DNA from: Fimbriimonas sp.
GTDB taxonomy: Bacteria; Armatimonadota; Fimbriimonadia; Fimbriimonadales; Fimbriimonadaceae
Direction: 5' to 3'
NCBI GenBank assembly: GCA_030447945.1
Contig: JAUJNV010000004.1
Location: 1-49,035, forward strand
DNA length: 49,035 bases
The notes under the pieces are model-generated. The model searched no databases. It saw only the letters and a list, made by a program, of their open reading frames with translations, and was not told where the DNA came from. A program made the position numbers and the translations under genes. How positions within the stretch are numbered: the stretch's first letter is position 1; every line of letters starts with the position of its first letter. Below, piece after piece: positions 9,123 through 18,283 of this stretch.

Positions 9123-10137
9123 CTCGATGGTCGGATCTGGTCGTGCGGCTCGGCTTCGGGCGCGGTGTGGACAAGGTGGGATACGTGGGAATGATGAGTT
9201 TACCTTTCGGCCCTCCGACGTTGCCTCGCCCGTGGACGTCGGCCGGCGTGGCCGCGGGAGGCAACCGCCGCGACCAGGAGGCCCAGGCGACCCCGGCGAC
9301 AGCGACGGCCATCCCCACCCATTGAAGCGGCACGAGCGCGCGGCCCGTAAGCAACCACGCGAAGAGCGCGGCGCAGGGCGGCACGAGGAATTGGTAGAGG
9401 GTTGCGCCTCCGGCCCCGACCTTGCGCACCCCTTCGTAAAACAAGACGAACGCGAGGCTTCCGGCCAGGAGGCTCACATGGGCGAAGAGCAGCCACCCCT
9501 GGAGCGAGAACGACCTCAGATCGGCATCCAACGCGGGTCCGAGACCCCAGGGCAGAAGCGCCACCAGAGCCCCCGGCATCGAGAGCGTCAGGGTACGCAG
9601 GGGCGAGTGGCGGGCGAGGATGGGCCGGGTAAGCACCACGTAGAACGCCCACACCGCCGCCGAAATGAGCACGAGTCCGTTCCCCAGAAGCGAGCCGTGC
9701 CCGCCGGAGTGGCCGGTAAGCACGACCATGCCGACGCCCGCGAAGGCGATCACGGACCCCACGAAGGCCCCCGCGCTGGCGTGCTCCTGGCCTAACCGGG
9801 CCGAGAGCAGGATCGTGAAGATGGGCGCGGTAGAGAGCATGATCGCCCCTTCGGCCGCAGTCGTGCCGCGCATCCCCTCCAGGAACAGCACCATGTACGC
9901 GCCCATCCCGATGAATCCTCCGAACAGGATCTTCCCGGCTTCTCCGGGCGGGTAGCGGAGGGTCTCCCTGCGCGCGAGGCAGAGGAGGGCGAGGAATACC
10001 GTCATCACGACGTACCGCACCAGCGCGAGGGCGGGAGGCTCGATCTCGTTGTAGAGAAGCTTCAGGGCAATAAAGTTAAGCCCCCAGATCAGCACCGTCA
10101 CCGTCAACGGAAGGTTCGGCACAAAGCGGGGACGCAC
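9079..10137 (-). CDS. EamA/DMT-family permease
   Basis: Inner-membrane drug/metabolite transporter of the 10-helix EamA type, with two repeats of five helices. Ten hydrophobic segments can be counted from LTVTVLIWGLNFIALKLL to WVGMAVAVAGVAWASW. The first repeat begins with the usual WGLNF block. The recognisable protein stops near 9250 (WASWSRRLPP); the remaining 57 residues are basic and overlap the start of grpE, so the true stop was probably lost by an indel. I prefer the GTG at 10137 (VRPRFVPNLP): the frame upstream of it reads through the heptamer repeat region and is not protein-like. The substrate is unknown. Confidence 0.8.
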   Translation of the reverse strand: MRPRFVPNLPLTVTVLIWGLNFIALKLLYNEIEPPALALVRYVVMTVFLALLCLARRETLRYPPGEAGKILFGGFIGMGAYMVLFLEGMRGTTAAEGAIMLSTAPIFTILLSARLGQEHASAGAFVGSVIAFAGVGMVVLTGHSGGHGSLLGNGLVLISAAVWAFYVVLTRPILARHSPLRTLTLSMPGALVALLPWGLGPALDADLRSFSLQGWLLFAHVSLLAGSLAFVLFYEGVRKVGAGGATLYQFLVPPCAALFAWLLTGRALVPLQWVGMAVAVAGVAWASWSRRLPPAATPADVHGRGNVGGPKGKLIIPTYPTLSTPRPKPSRTTRSDHRDARGTDRGRLVLRI

Positions 10138-10157
10138 GGGAGAGTATGAGCCAGGGA

Positions 10158-10272
10158 GGGGGAAGACGGGGTGTGGGGTGTGGGGGACAGGGGGCAGGGA
10201 GGGCTGGTACCTCAACCCTCAACCCTTAACTCCCGTTCCCTGTCTCCCGCACCTTACGCCCCGTCTTCCCCC
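10158..10272. repeat. large inverted repeat made of G-rich 7-base units
   Basis: Arms 10158-10192 and 10238-10272 are 35 bases each and match at 30 positions; all five differences are G/A or T/C changes that would form G-U pairs in a plus-strand RNA. Within each arm the sequence runs in 7-base steps (left: GGGTGTG, GGGTGTG, GGGGACA, GGGGGCA; reverse of the right side: AGGGTTG twice, GGAGTTA, GGGAACG, GGAGACA). It separates two divergent genes, so it is not a simple terminator. Similar hairpins occur at 18185 and 36681. Confidence 0.75.
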
Positions 10273-10291
10273 CTTCCACCGGACTTTCCGC

Positions 10292-10297
10292 TAAGAT
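10292..10297 (+). promoter_or_regulatory. -10 hexamer 7 bases before gspE
   Basis: TAAGAT is followed by seven bases (aaagaac) and then the ATG at 10305. There is no ribosome-binding site, so the mRNA is probably leaderless. No -35 match is seen at the expected distance; that position is occupied by the C-rich edge of the inverted repeat. Confidence 0.45.
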
Positions 10298-10304
10298 AAA
10301 GAAC

Positions 10305-11580
10305 ATGGCGGTCACGGATTACTCGCAGGGCAATTACGGCGCGGCGAAGCGCTTTCGACTGGTCCTCCGCGAGTCGGGGACGATCAAGGAGATGGGCGGC
10401 GACGAGGTATCTATCGCCGTCGGCATCGTGGACAGCATCTTCATGCAGGCCCTCGACACCGGGACGTCGGACATCCACCTCCAGCCCGAGCGGGGGCAGC
10501 TCCGCATCCGCTACCGCCAGGACGGCGTGCTCCACGACACCGGCCAGCTCCCGCCTGAGCAGGCGCAGAACGTCATCGCGCGTCTGAAACTGGCGGCGGG
10601 TATGCAGATCGACGAGTCGCGCGAGCCCCAGGACGGCCGCATCGACATGGAGTACTCGGGACGCCGCCTTTCTGCCCGCGCCTCCTGCGTTCCCGCGCTG
10701 AACGGCGAGAAGTTCGTCATGCGCCTTCTCGACCCGCAGGCCATGAAGGTCGATCTGCCCAAGCTGGGCATGCCCGAGGACGTGCTGAAGAAGTGGACCA
10801 AGGCGATCCAGGTCCCCTACGGCCTAATCCTCGTCACTGGGCCCACCGGCTCCGGCAAGACCTCCACGCTCTACGCCTCACTCCAGCAGCTCGACTCGAA
10901 GAAGCGAAACATCGTTACCGTCGAGGACCCGGTCGAGTACGAGTACGACACGAACATCGCCCAGGTCCAAGTCGGCGGCAACTCGAGGATGACCTTCCCG
11001 AGCGTGATGCGCGCCTTCCTGCGCCAAGACCCGGACGTGATGATGGTCGGGGAGATGCGCGATCCCGAGTCGCTCGCGATCGGCATCCAGGCCGGCCTCA
11101 CGGGGCACCTTGTGCTCTCCACGATCCACACGAACAACGCGATCGAGACTATCGGGCGCATGGTCGACATGGAAGCGGAGCCGTATCTCGTCGCGGGCGT
11201 AACCGTCGCCATCCTAGATCATCGCCTCGTCAGTATAAACTTCGGCAAGTGCCGCGAGGCGTAACGCCCGGAACGCCGACGAGATTGAAGGCGCTCCTCA
11301 CTCCCGAAGAGCTGGAAACCGGCCGCTTCGCCAAGGGCCGCGGCTGCTCGGACTGTCGAGGCACCGGCTACAAGGGCCGCATCGGCGTCCTTTGAGCTCA
11401 TCATGGGCACCGGACTTCCGCGCCGGGATCGCCCGCAACGCCGACTTTCCACCATGCAGGAGATCGCCCGGCGCCAGGGCTACCGCACGATGCTGGAGGA
11501 CAGCCAAAGCCAAGGCCTTCTCCGGCTGGACCACACCCGAAGAGGTCATCAAGGCTGTCTTCACACAGGCGCTCGATTAG
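10305..11580 (+). CDS. gspE/pilB: type II secretion / type IV pilus assembly ATPase (3' frameshifted)
   Basis: Hexameric cytoplasmic ATPase that drives pilus or pseudopilus assembly. Motifs in order: N2 domain DTGTSDIHLQP (51-61), Walker A GPTGSGKTS (179-187), Asp box VEDPVEY (206-212), Walker B DPDVMMVGEMRD (242-253), His box LVLSTIHTN (269-277). After a frame change near 11235 the zinc-binding tail follows (KCREA, then GCSDCRGTGYKGRIGV), and after further changes the C-terminal EEVIKAVFTQALD ends at 11580. The reconstructed length is about 425 residues, shorter than full GspE because the N1 domain is absent. The DUF1559 prepilin at 42032 could be a distant substrate. PilT-type retraction ATPases lack the zinc motif seen here. 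Confidence 0.85.
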
Positions 11581-11584
11581 GCGG

Positions 11585-13019
11585 ATGCCGTGGTGGCACG
11601 AAATGGTTTTCTTTCTCAGCGCGCGTTCGCAGCTCGGCAAGGGCCTCTGGGTCGGTATCGGGCTCTTGCCGGCGGCCACCTCTGTGCCAGGCGCGGGGCG
11701 GCCCCTTCAGGGGATTAAACGTGTTGAAGGCGGGCCGGTGTACCGCGATCAATGTTATCGTCCTTAAAGACCTCGACCGCGACATTCCGTCGGAGGTGGG
11801 CCTGCCGACATCGTTCCACTGGTATGGCAGCTATCCAATCGCGTTCTTTTTCGCATTCCGGAGAATTACGACAAGCCCGTTCCGCTCAATCAGTCAACCC
11901 AGTCGAGGAACCAGCCACGCGCCTTTCTGGTGACGCCGAATGGCGATCAGACGCCCCTTGACATCCAGCAGACGTTCAAGAACCCGCAGGCCGCGTGTAT
12001 CCTCATTCCCCGGAGTACCCTCCCACGCCTTATCTGGATGTGCGTGTGGTTCTTCCTGAGGGCGGGGAGACCGTGTGGCGAATCATCTCCCTGCCGGAGA
12101 CGGAGGAGGCCTTCGACACGAGGGGCCCATTGCGACCCGTGTACGGCAAAACGGAATGGAGTTCGAAGGAAAAGCGTGGACTGAGGTTCTGCGGTCGGGC
12201 CAGCGGTTTCCCAGGCTTTTCTGGGATCCGCGCCCGCGGCAGCTTTCCCAGGGGAAATTTGGCGATGGCGCAACGTGAGGATGGAATCTCCGTTCAAGGT
12301 CCCAGGCCGCGACCCAGCGACTATTGGGTGTGGGATGCTAGGATCCGGGAGCCAGCCGTGCTCGGCTTCGGCGGGTGCGGACTTCACGATTCGCTTATCT
12401 GTGGCCGAGAGTCCGAGCGTATGGCGCCCTCACCCGCTTCACCGCTCTTGAGGAGGAAGTGGACTTTGGGTCGGTGCCGATCGCACAGGTCAATGACAGG
12501 GGTTCCTGAGACGAAACTCGTACACCCTCAAGCGAGTCATGAAGGCAACGACGCGGGGAGGTTTTCGAGTTGCCTACACCCGACCGCCAGTGGTGCACGG
12601 AACGACAGTCCGTCGCGCGTACTCAGGTTGAGGTGGTTCCCGAGATGACTACCTTCGCCGAGGCTTCGCCGACAAATGGGCGGAAAGCGCTCAGAGCGAG
12701 AGCACTATTCTAGAAGTTAGACCGCTTTCGGACGGACACGGCTTCCAGAACTGCATCAGCCATCCCCGGCCCGGCGTCGTGGTACGCTTCCCCGACGCGA
12801 AGTACGTCAAGCTCCCACCGGAAGCTAACGATAGGGCACCCCTTCGACTCATATTTCGGCGACTCGTTCCCGTACAGGAGTTTCCTTTCGACCTCAGGCT
12901 CCCGTTGCACCGACTGCCGGATGCCGCCCGTCCGCGACATCCACGACGGTCCGAACAGTGGCGGCTATTTCGATCCTCTTCCAGCGCTGGCCTCCAGCGA
13001 CGAAACGTCCTTGCGCTGA
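11585..13019 (+). CDS. unrecognised exported protein, tandem copy 1 (frameshifted)
   Basis: I do not recognise the family. The N-terminus has a signal or anchor segment (GKGLWVGIGLLPAATS). Later pieces, in changing frames, are DLDRDIPSEVGLP, RIPENYDKPVPLN, LVTPNGDQTPLDIQQTFKN, YLDVRVVLPEGGETVWRI, LPETEEAF, EVDFGSVPIAQVND and a Pro/Gly-rich end (VRDIHDGPNSGGYFDPLPAL, stop TGA 13017-13019). The same ordered blocks recur at 14109-15458 (IPSEVG/FPEEVG, TPLDIQQ, YLDV, LPKTEEAF, LDFGLIPV), so the two genes are diverged tandem paralogs of about 450-480 residues. An esterase gene follows after 14 bases. The start ATG 11585 is four bases after the gspE stop and has no clear ribosome site. Confidence 0.5.
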
Positions 13020-13033
13020 TTAGCGCTCACCTG

Positions 13034-14010
13034 ATGAATGCTTTCATCCTCTCGACTGCGGTACTGCTCGCCTTTTCCGGAGGAGGCGACGGAGCCGTCC
13101 AATCTCCGTTGAGCGAGGGCGTAGGATGTCCCTCACGGGGACCGTCCGCACCCACCCCGCTGTGCCCGCTCTTCCTCAACCGGAGCCGGGACATCCTCGT
13201 CTACCTACCGCCCGGCGGGGGACCGCGGTCGGCGCTACCAGTGCTCCTGCACGACGGCCAGAACGTGTTCGACGGCGCGCATCGTTCATCCCGAACGTAG
13301 AGTGGCGGGCCGATGAGACGGCGCAGTCGCTGATCCAGGCAGGACTGATCGAGCCGCTAATCATGGTCGCGATCCCCAATGCGGGCGTAGAGCGGGCGAA
13401 CAGTACCTGCCGACGCGCCAAGTTCCGCGATAACGAAATCGGGGCCGAGCCGACCTGTACGGGCGGATGATCGTTGAGGAGATCAAGCCGATGATCGACC
13501 GCACGTACCGCACCAGCGCGACGCGAAGAACACCGGTCTCGGCGAGCTCCTCCTTCGGAGGGATCGTGACGCTCCACCTCGGCCTCAAATACCCGAGCGT
13601 GTTCGGCAGGTTGGCGATCTTTCTCCTTCCGTGTGGTGGGATGATGGAGTGATGCTGAAGGGTCGGGCCCGCTTCGCGAAAGCTCCCGGCCCGAGGCCTG
13701 GCTGGACGTCGGGACGGAGAGGAGCAGGGCCGAGGAAAGCACGATGCAGCTCCGCGACGCATTCGTGAAGAAGGGCTGGAAGGTCGGTCGCGATCTCGTG
13801 GTCTATGTAGAGAAGGGCGCGAAGCACAATGAAACCGCCTGGGCCGGTCGTTTGACGCGATCCTCATGTTCCTTTTCGGGCGCACGTACTTTAGAGCATC
13901 CGAAAACCCTCCGACGGAGGTCGTGTTCGTTTGGCGTCGGGGATCGCCTTCGTGTGGGGCTGGACCCGGGCGCGGAGCTTACGATGCTCGTCCTCAAACC
14001 GTTTGGATGA
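13034..14010 (+). CDS. exported alpha/beta-hydrolase, putative esterase (frameshifted)
   Basis: A signal peptide (MNAFILSTAVLLAFSGGG) precedes an esterase domain of the Fes/IroE/feruloyl-esterase (Esterase_D-like) group: RDILVYLPPG, PVLLHDGQNVFDG, QAGLIEPLIMVAIPNAG, the nucleophile loop SSFGG (about 13547-13561) inside FGGIVTLHLGLKYPSVFGRLAIF, and a late KHNETAWAGR that carries the catalytic His. The acid residue should lie near PWLDVGTEE. Such enzymes act outside the cytoplasm on esters of siderophores, hydroxycinnamates or sugars; the substrate is not indicated. The catalytic domain ends near 13880; the frame then runs on as VGDRLRVGLDPGAELTMLVLKPFG to a TGA at 14010, possibly a small extra beta domain. 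The exact end is uncertain. Confidence 0.65.
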
Positions 14011-14108
14011 GGCTGATCGGTTCCGGAGCGGCGGGGCCGTTCAAGGAGAGCCAGCTCGAGTCGGAATTCGTTCGCGCCTGGCCGACATTCCCGAGAATAA
14101 TAGAGGTC

Positions 14109-15458
14109 ATGGCCGGCCCAGAAGGAAGACTATTACCCAAACACCGGATCTGGATCGGGGTGGCCGTCATGATCGGCATGGGGATGACATTGATCGCGGT
14201 CTTTCCCGACGTGGTCCCCCTTGGCCTTCCTCGCCTGCGGCTTTCCGCGCCCGACTTCAGCGTCCTCCGCCATCGGTTCCTGCGAATCGCCCTCGTGAAT
14301 GCGGTCGGCGATAGCCAGACATTCCCCGAGGAAGTTGGAACCTCGAAAGGCTTTGTGCGCTTCCCGAAGCACGTCACGTTCTTCTTCACGATCCCCAAGG
14401 CTACGATGTGGCTACGTCGCAGGTGAGATTCGGCCGTTCTCCCCGGCCCGAAGGAGCCTTGTAACGCCCGAGGAGGGGATGAAACGCCGCTCGACATCCA
14501 GCAGGACTTCGAGAACCGCGCGCCGCGTGCATTCAGATCCCCCGCCGCTACCCGCCCGACCTGGACTACCTCGACGTAAAAGTCATTGCTCCCGGCGGCG
14601 ACACAACCGGCTGGAGATTAGACAATCTGCCGAAGACCGAAGAGGCGTTTTCGAAAACCCCCGGTACCCGCCGCGAGCAGCGCCTGCCACACGATCGCGG
14701 TGGAAGGTCTCTGGAGCGAGGAGTCCACGAAGAACGTGACCTTCCGTCTTGCCGGCGATCCGCCCGCGGTATCCGCGGCGGAGGATGGGAGGTGCGCGAT
14801 TTGGACTCGGTCGCGCCCTTCGCGCCCGGTAAAGAGCCTCTGTCAACCGGCACCTACTGGGGCCATCTCCGCAGCTAAATCAACCGTCGGCGACGCCACC
14901 TCGGACGACTACGCACACCTTACGCCGGTGGTCCGCGCAACCGGCAAGCTGGTGCGGTTCGCGAGACCTCGAGCTTGGACTTCGGCCTAATCCCGGTTCG
15001 TCCGCGCCCAGACCCACCAGGGGAGCGCATCGAGGAGTACCTCCTCGGCCTTCCCAAGCCCCTCGTCCGGACCACCTCCAAGGGGCTGCGCGTCGCTCTG
15101 CAGCCGTTCGAAGGACCGAAGCACTCCCTACTACAGCGCGGGGGCACCGGTCCTGTACGTGCACAGTGGTCGACAGTGGGACCTTAACCCCACGGACCCC
15201 AAAGCTGGTGGCAATCCCGGCTCGGCGCAGAGGATCATCGACGCCAAGATGGATGCACCGGCCAGGGCCTTTTTCCACGGGTCTACGACGCATCCCAACC
15301 GGCGGCCAGGACGCGGGCGCTTCAGGGTCCAGGGAACTGATCTACATCGTGGCCGGACGAAGAAGGGACCGTACAGATTTAAAGTCCGCACGTCCGACGG
15401 AGGATCGCCCTCGAGAGATACCCGTTCGATCTGCGCCTCCCCGTCGTGCCCCGCCTGA
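14109..15458 (+). CDS. unrecognised exported protein, tandem copy 2 (frameshifted)
   Basis: Paralog of the gene at 11585. It opens with MAGPEGRLLPKHRIW and a transmembrane segment (IGVAVMIGMGMTLIAVF). Blocks shared with copy 1 follow in order: FPEEVGTSKGF, FFFTIPK, ALVTPEEG, TPLDIQQDFEN, YPPDLDYLDVKVIAPGGDTTGWRL (in pieces), LPKTEEAF, VEGLWSEESTKNVTF, LDFGLIPVRPRPDPPGE, EYLLGLPKPLV, APVLYVHSGRQWDLNPTDP. The C-terminal part differs from copy 1. Its end is set by the last plausible stop before the convergent GH1 gene and may lie anywhere from 15458 to about 15513. No catalytic motif is visible. The flanking esterase and glycosidase suggest, but do not prove, a role in polysaccharide or ester breakdown. 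Confidence 0.45.
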
Positions 15459-15513
15459 ATCCGATCGTTCGGCACAACATGGCCGGGCTGTCTTCGATGA
15501 GCTTCGACCTTGA

Positions 15514-16743
15514 CTACGACAAGCTCCGCCGCCTCACCAGCGGCGGGTCCAGGCGCCCCATCCCTTCCATCAGCAGGGGCTGGGCTCCACACTCCGTGAT
15601 GAGCCGCTTGTACTCCTCGCGACCGGACGGATCTGCGGTCGAGGTCGTACAAGCCGAGGGTGTTCACGCGGCCGTTGTCCTCGCGGAGCGCGGTGTCCCA
15701 GTCCACCTGGTCGGTGAGGAGTACCAGGTGAAGCCCACGACGGGGACCCCGACGGACTTCAGCAGATGCACGTTCGCCCATTCCTTGCGAAGCCACTCGA
15801 CTGCACCGTCCTCTCCGAAGTTCGTCTCCGTGTGCATCACCGGCATGTGATACCGGTCGAAGTACTGCTTCGTAATGACGTAGTAGCCAAACAGCTCGCC
15901 GGAGGCGGATGTGGAACCGTCTTCGTGCACGTAGTGCTCGTTGGTCACGTAGTAGTCGTTCCCCATGATGCACCGCGCGCTGACGTGGTGGTTCATAAAC
16001 CAAGCGTATTCCTCGCGTGTCATACCGTTGTCCAGCAGGTACTGGTACATGGTCGCCGACACGTCGTGGGCGTACGTGAGGTCCAGCGACAAAAACCGCT
16101 TCTCGTTGCGGAAGTGCGCCTCGTCCCAGCACTTGAGCGTCTGCGGGTGGAAGTACTCCGTAGACTCGCTCTGGATAAAGGTGGCGTCCTTCTGCACGGT
16201 GCAGATCGCATCCATGGCGAGCTCGTTCGCCTTGCACAGGTTCTTCAGCGCCGTGACGAACCCTCTGTCGCTCGTCAGCCGCTCGTTCCACCAGCCGTAC
16301 TGAGCGGAGAAGGTCGCCGTGATGAAGATCTCGTTCACCGGCGTGTAAAGCGCGATGTGCGGAAAGCGCTGGGCGAAGGCGAGTGCGTACTCCGCGAAGA
16401 GTTCCGGCCAGTCCGTGTTCTGAAAGTCGGCGATCCAGTTTGGGACGCCGAAGTGGCAGAGATCGACGATCGGCGAAATCTCCAGCTCGCGGAGCTTCGC
16501 AAACGTCTGATCGGCGAAATCCCAATCGTATTTGCCCGGCCCCTTGTGGGCGCTGTAATAGGGCGGTCCGTACCGAAGGTAGTGGATCCCCATCTCCTTG
16601 ACGAGGGCAAAATCCTCTTCCCATCGATCGTAGTGGCCGCACTTCTCCATCTCGTCCACGCGCTTCGATCGCCCGTTCTTGCCACGAATGGTCGGATACG
16701 AGTTCTCGATCCCGGTGGCGAACATGAAGTTGGAGTGCGTCAC
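15514..16743 (-). CDS. glycoside hydrolase family 1 (beta-glucosidase-like; 3' frameshifted)
   Basis: Retaining beta-glycosidase with a TIM-barrel fold. The general acid/base glutamate sits in TPVNEI and the nucleophile in MHTETNFGED, matching the GH1 T-x-NE and TEN-type sites. Other barrel blocks are HYLRYGPPYYSAHKGPGKYDW and VDLCHFGVPNWI. A frame change near 15700 leads through LTDQVDWDTAL, NTLGLYDLDRR and EEYKRLITE to a TAG at 15514-15516. The total of about 410 residues fits the family. No signal peptide is present, so it is cytoplasmic. It starts with GTG at 16743, sharing one base with the stop of the upstream SDR gene (TAGTG), which indicates translational coupling. Confidence 0.78.
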
Positions 16744-17486
16744 TAGAGCTTGTCCACCCTTCCCCCGTCGACCATCAGCGTGGTGCCGTTGACGAAGAGC
16801 GCCTCATCCGAGGCGAGGTAGGCGATGGCGCCCGCAATCTCTTCCGGCGTGCCGATCCGCCCCTCGATCTTCTCGCGCCCGCTCTTCACGTTGGGGTTGT
16901 TCCAGAGCATCGGCGTGTCGACCGCGCCCGGCGCGACGCAGTTGATCCGGGCGTGCTCGGCGGGGATCTCCTGCGAAAGCGCGCGGCAGAAAGCCTCCAT
17001 CCCGCCCTTGGACGAGGCGTACGGAACCACGTTGCTCGTGGTGTCGTGGGCGTGGACCGAGCTGACGTTCACGATCGCGCCGCCCTTCATGAGGGGAAGG
17101 CAAAGCTTGGTGAACAGGAACACGGAGCGCAGGTTGACAGCCATCACCTTCTCCCACTGATCGAGAGAGAGGTCGACGACCTTGTCGAAGGTCATGATGG
17201 CGGCGTTGTTGACCAGCACGTCGATCCGCCCCCAGTTGGAGCGAGCCGCTTCGACGGCACGGGCCACGCCCGCTGGGTCTGATACGTCGGCGCCGACCCC
17301 CAGGTGGTCCGAGCCGGGAAGAGCGGCTGCCGCTTCGCGCGCGCCCGCCTCGTTGATGTCTACGACCACCACGCGAGCTCCCTCACTTGCGAAGAGGCGC
17401 GCCGTGGCTAACCCAATGCCTGAGGCCGCGCCCGTGACCAAACAAACCTTCTGCTCGAACCTCACGCCGCCTGATGGACTACCCAT
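16743..17486 (-). CDS. short-chain dehydrogenase/reductase (SDR)
   Basis: NAD(P)-dependent oxidoreductase of the classical SDR type, 247 residues. The cofactor loop is TGAASGIG (about residues 19-26), an acidic residue in VVVDINE suggests NAD preference, NNAAI is the structural motif, and the catalytic set is S (NVSSVHAHD), Y and K (YASSK). The C-terminus FVNGTTLMVDGG is typical of glucose- and sugar-dehydrogenase-like members. The frame is intact. It is coupled to the GH1 gene downstream (TAGTG overlap), so oxidation of a sugar released by that enzyme is a reasonable inference. The first residues MGSPSGGV may be untranslated if the GTG at VRFEQK is the real start. Confidence 0.88.
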   Translation of the reverse strand: MGSPSGGVRFEQKVCLVTGAASGIGLATARLFASEGARVVVVDINEAGAREAAAALPGSDHLGVGADVSDPAGVARAVEAARSNWGRIDVLVNNAAIMTFDKVVDLSLDQWEKVMAVNLRSVFLFTKLCLPLMKGGAIVNVSSVHAHDTTSNVVPYASSKGGMEAFCRALSQEIPAEHARINCVAPGAVDTPMLWNNPNVKSGREKIEGRIGTPEEIAGAIAYLASDEALFVNGTTLMVDGGRVDKL

Positions 17487-17590
17487 CCGGCAGATGCGGT
17501 CCTCGTCTACGGAACAAAGGGTGTGGAGTTGCCTGCCATAGATGCGGAACCGTTACGCCGAGGGGGCGTGGTGGGCTACACAGGAGAGAA

Positions 17591-18172
17591 ATGAAGAGCA
17601 GCACACTAAGCAAAATTCTCGCATCGGCGGTCGCCCTGGCCGTCTTCGTGCCCGCGTTCACCCAAACGGTTCGGGTGGACAAGGAAGGAAGGCCGGATCG
17701 GATGAGCAAGATCCCGCCGCGGCACAGTCTCAACGCACAGGACCGCCGGTCCGTCATGGACGCCGCGCTGTCCAACATGCTGGAGATCCACTCCAGCCGG
17801 ATCGCGCTCAACCGCGGAAGCAGCACTTGGGTGAAAGGCTTTGCGCGGGACATGATCCGAGAGCACTCGATCGCTCAGGCCGAGTTGGGTCAAATCGCCC
17901 GAGGCGAGCGCATCCGGCTCCCCTCGAAGCCGCCGAAAGCGATCCAGACGCAACTCAATAGGCTGAGAAGGCTGCGCGGGGCCGCCTTCGACCGGGCGTA
18001 TCGCAATCTTCAGATCGCGGGACACCAGGCCACGGTCGGCAAGTTCGAGCGGGGCATCAAGTTCGGCAGCGACTCCCACGTCCGCGGGTACCTCGTGAAG
18101 AACCTCCCGGGCGTGCGCGAGCACCTGGAGATGGCGAAGAAGCGCCAGACGATGATGACCAACGACATGTAA
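17591..18172 (+). CDS. DUF4142-family exported protein
   Basis: A 193-residue protein with a signal peptide (MKSSTLSKILASAVALAVFVPAFTQ) followed by a single all-alpha, ferritin-like DUF4142 domain: DRRSVMDAALSNMLEIHSSRIAL, VKGFARDMIREHSIAQAELGQIA and the late motif VRGYLVKNLPGVREHLEMAKK. Family members are periplasmic proteins of unknown role, often linked to stress. The ATG at 17591 was chosen for the ribosome site GGAGAG six bases before it and because the signal peptide starts there. It faces the SDR gene divergently and ends against an inverted repeat shared with the convergent pdhB gene. The frame is intact. Confidence 0.8.
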   Translation: MKSSTLSKILASAVALAVFVPAFTQTVRVDKEGRPDRMSKIPPRHSLNAQDRRSVMDAALSNMLEIHSSRIALNRGSSTWVKGFARDMIREHSIAQAELGQIARGERIRLPSKPPKAIQTQLNRLRRLRGAAFDRAYRNLQIAGHQATVGKFERGIKFGSDSHVRGYLVKNLPGVREHLEMAKKRQTMMTNDM

Positions 18173-18184
18173 AGCCCCCGGGAG

Positions 18185-18260
18185 TTCAAGGTGGAAAGTT
18201 AAAGGTTGCAGGTGGACTTCACAGAGTCTCTACCTGCAACCTTTTACTTTCAACCTTGAA
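18185..18260. repeat. hairpin with 29-base arms of 7-base units, between convergent genes
   Basis: Arms 18185-18213 and 18232-18260 match at 27 of 29 positions around an 18-base loop. Each arm reads in 7-base steps: AAGGTGG, AAAGTTA, AAGGTTG, CAGGT on the left; AAGGTTG, AAAGTAA, AAGGTTG, CAGGT as the reverse of the right. It lies between the stops of the DUF4142 gene and pdhB and could end transcription in both directions, but there is no T run and the arms are far longer than needed. Confidence 0.75.
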
Positions 18261-18283
18261 CCGTAATGCCCGGAAGCTCGGTC

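Noticed and set aside
13892..14108. Possible separate small gene between the esterase and tandem copy 2
   Set aside because: Open pieces here have no start with a ribosome site and read best as the tail of the esterase; kept as uncertain 3' extension only.
15131..16642. A 503-codon minus-strand open frame
   Set aside because: It is a shadow of the GH1 gene for most of its length; only its short part below about 15720 overlaps the true GH1 C-terminal frame.
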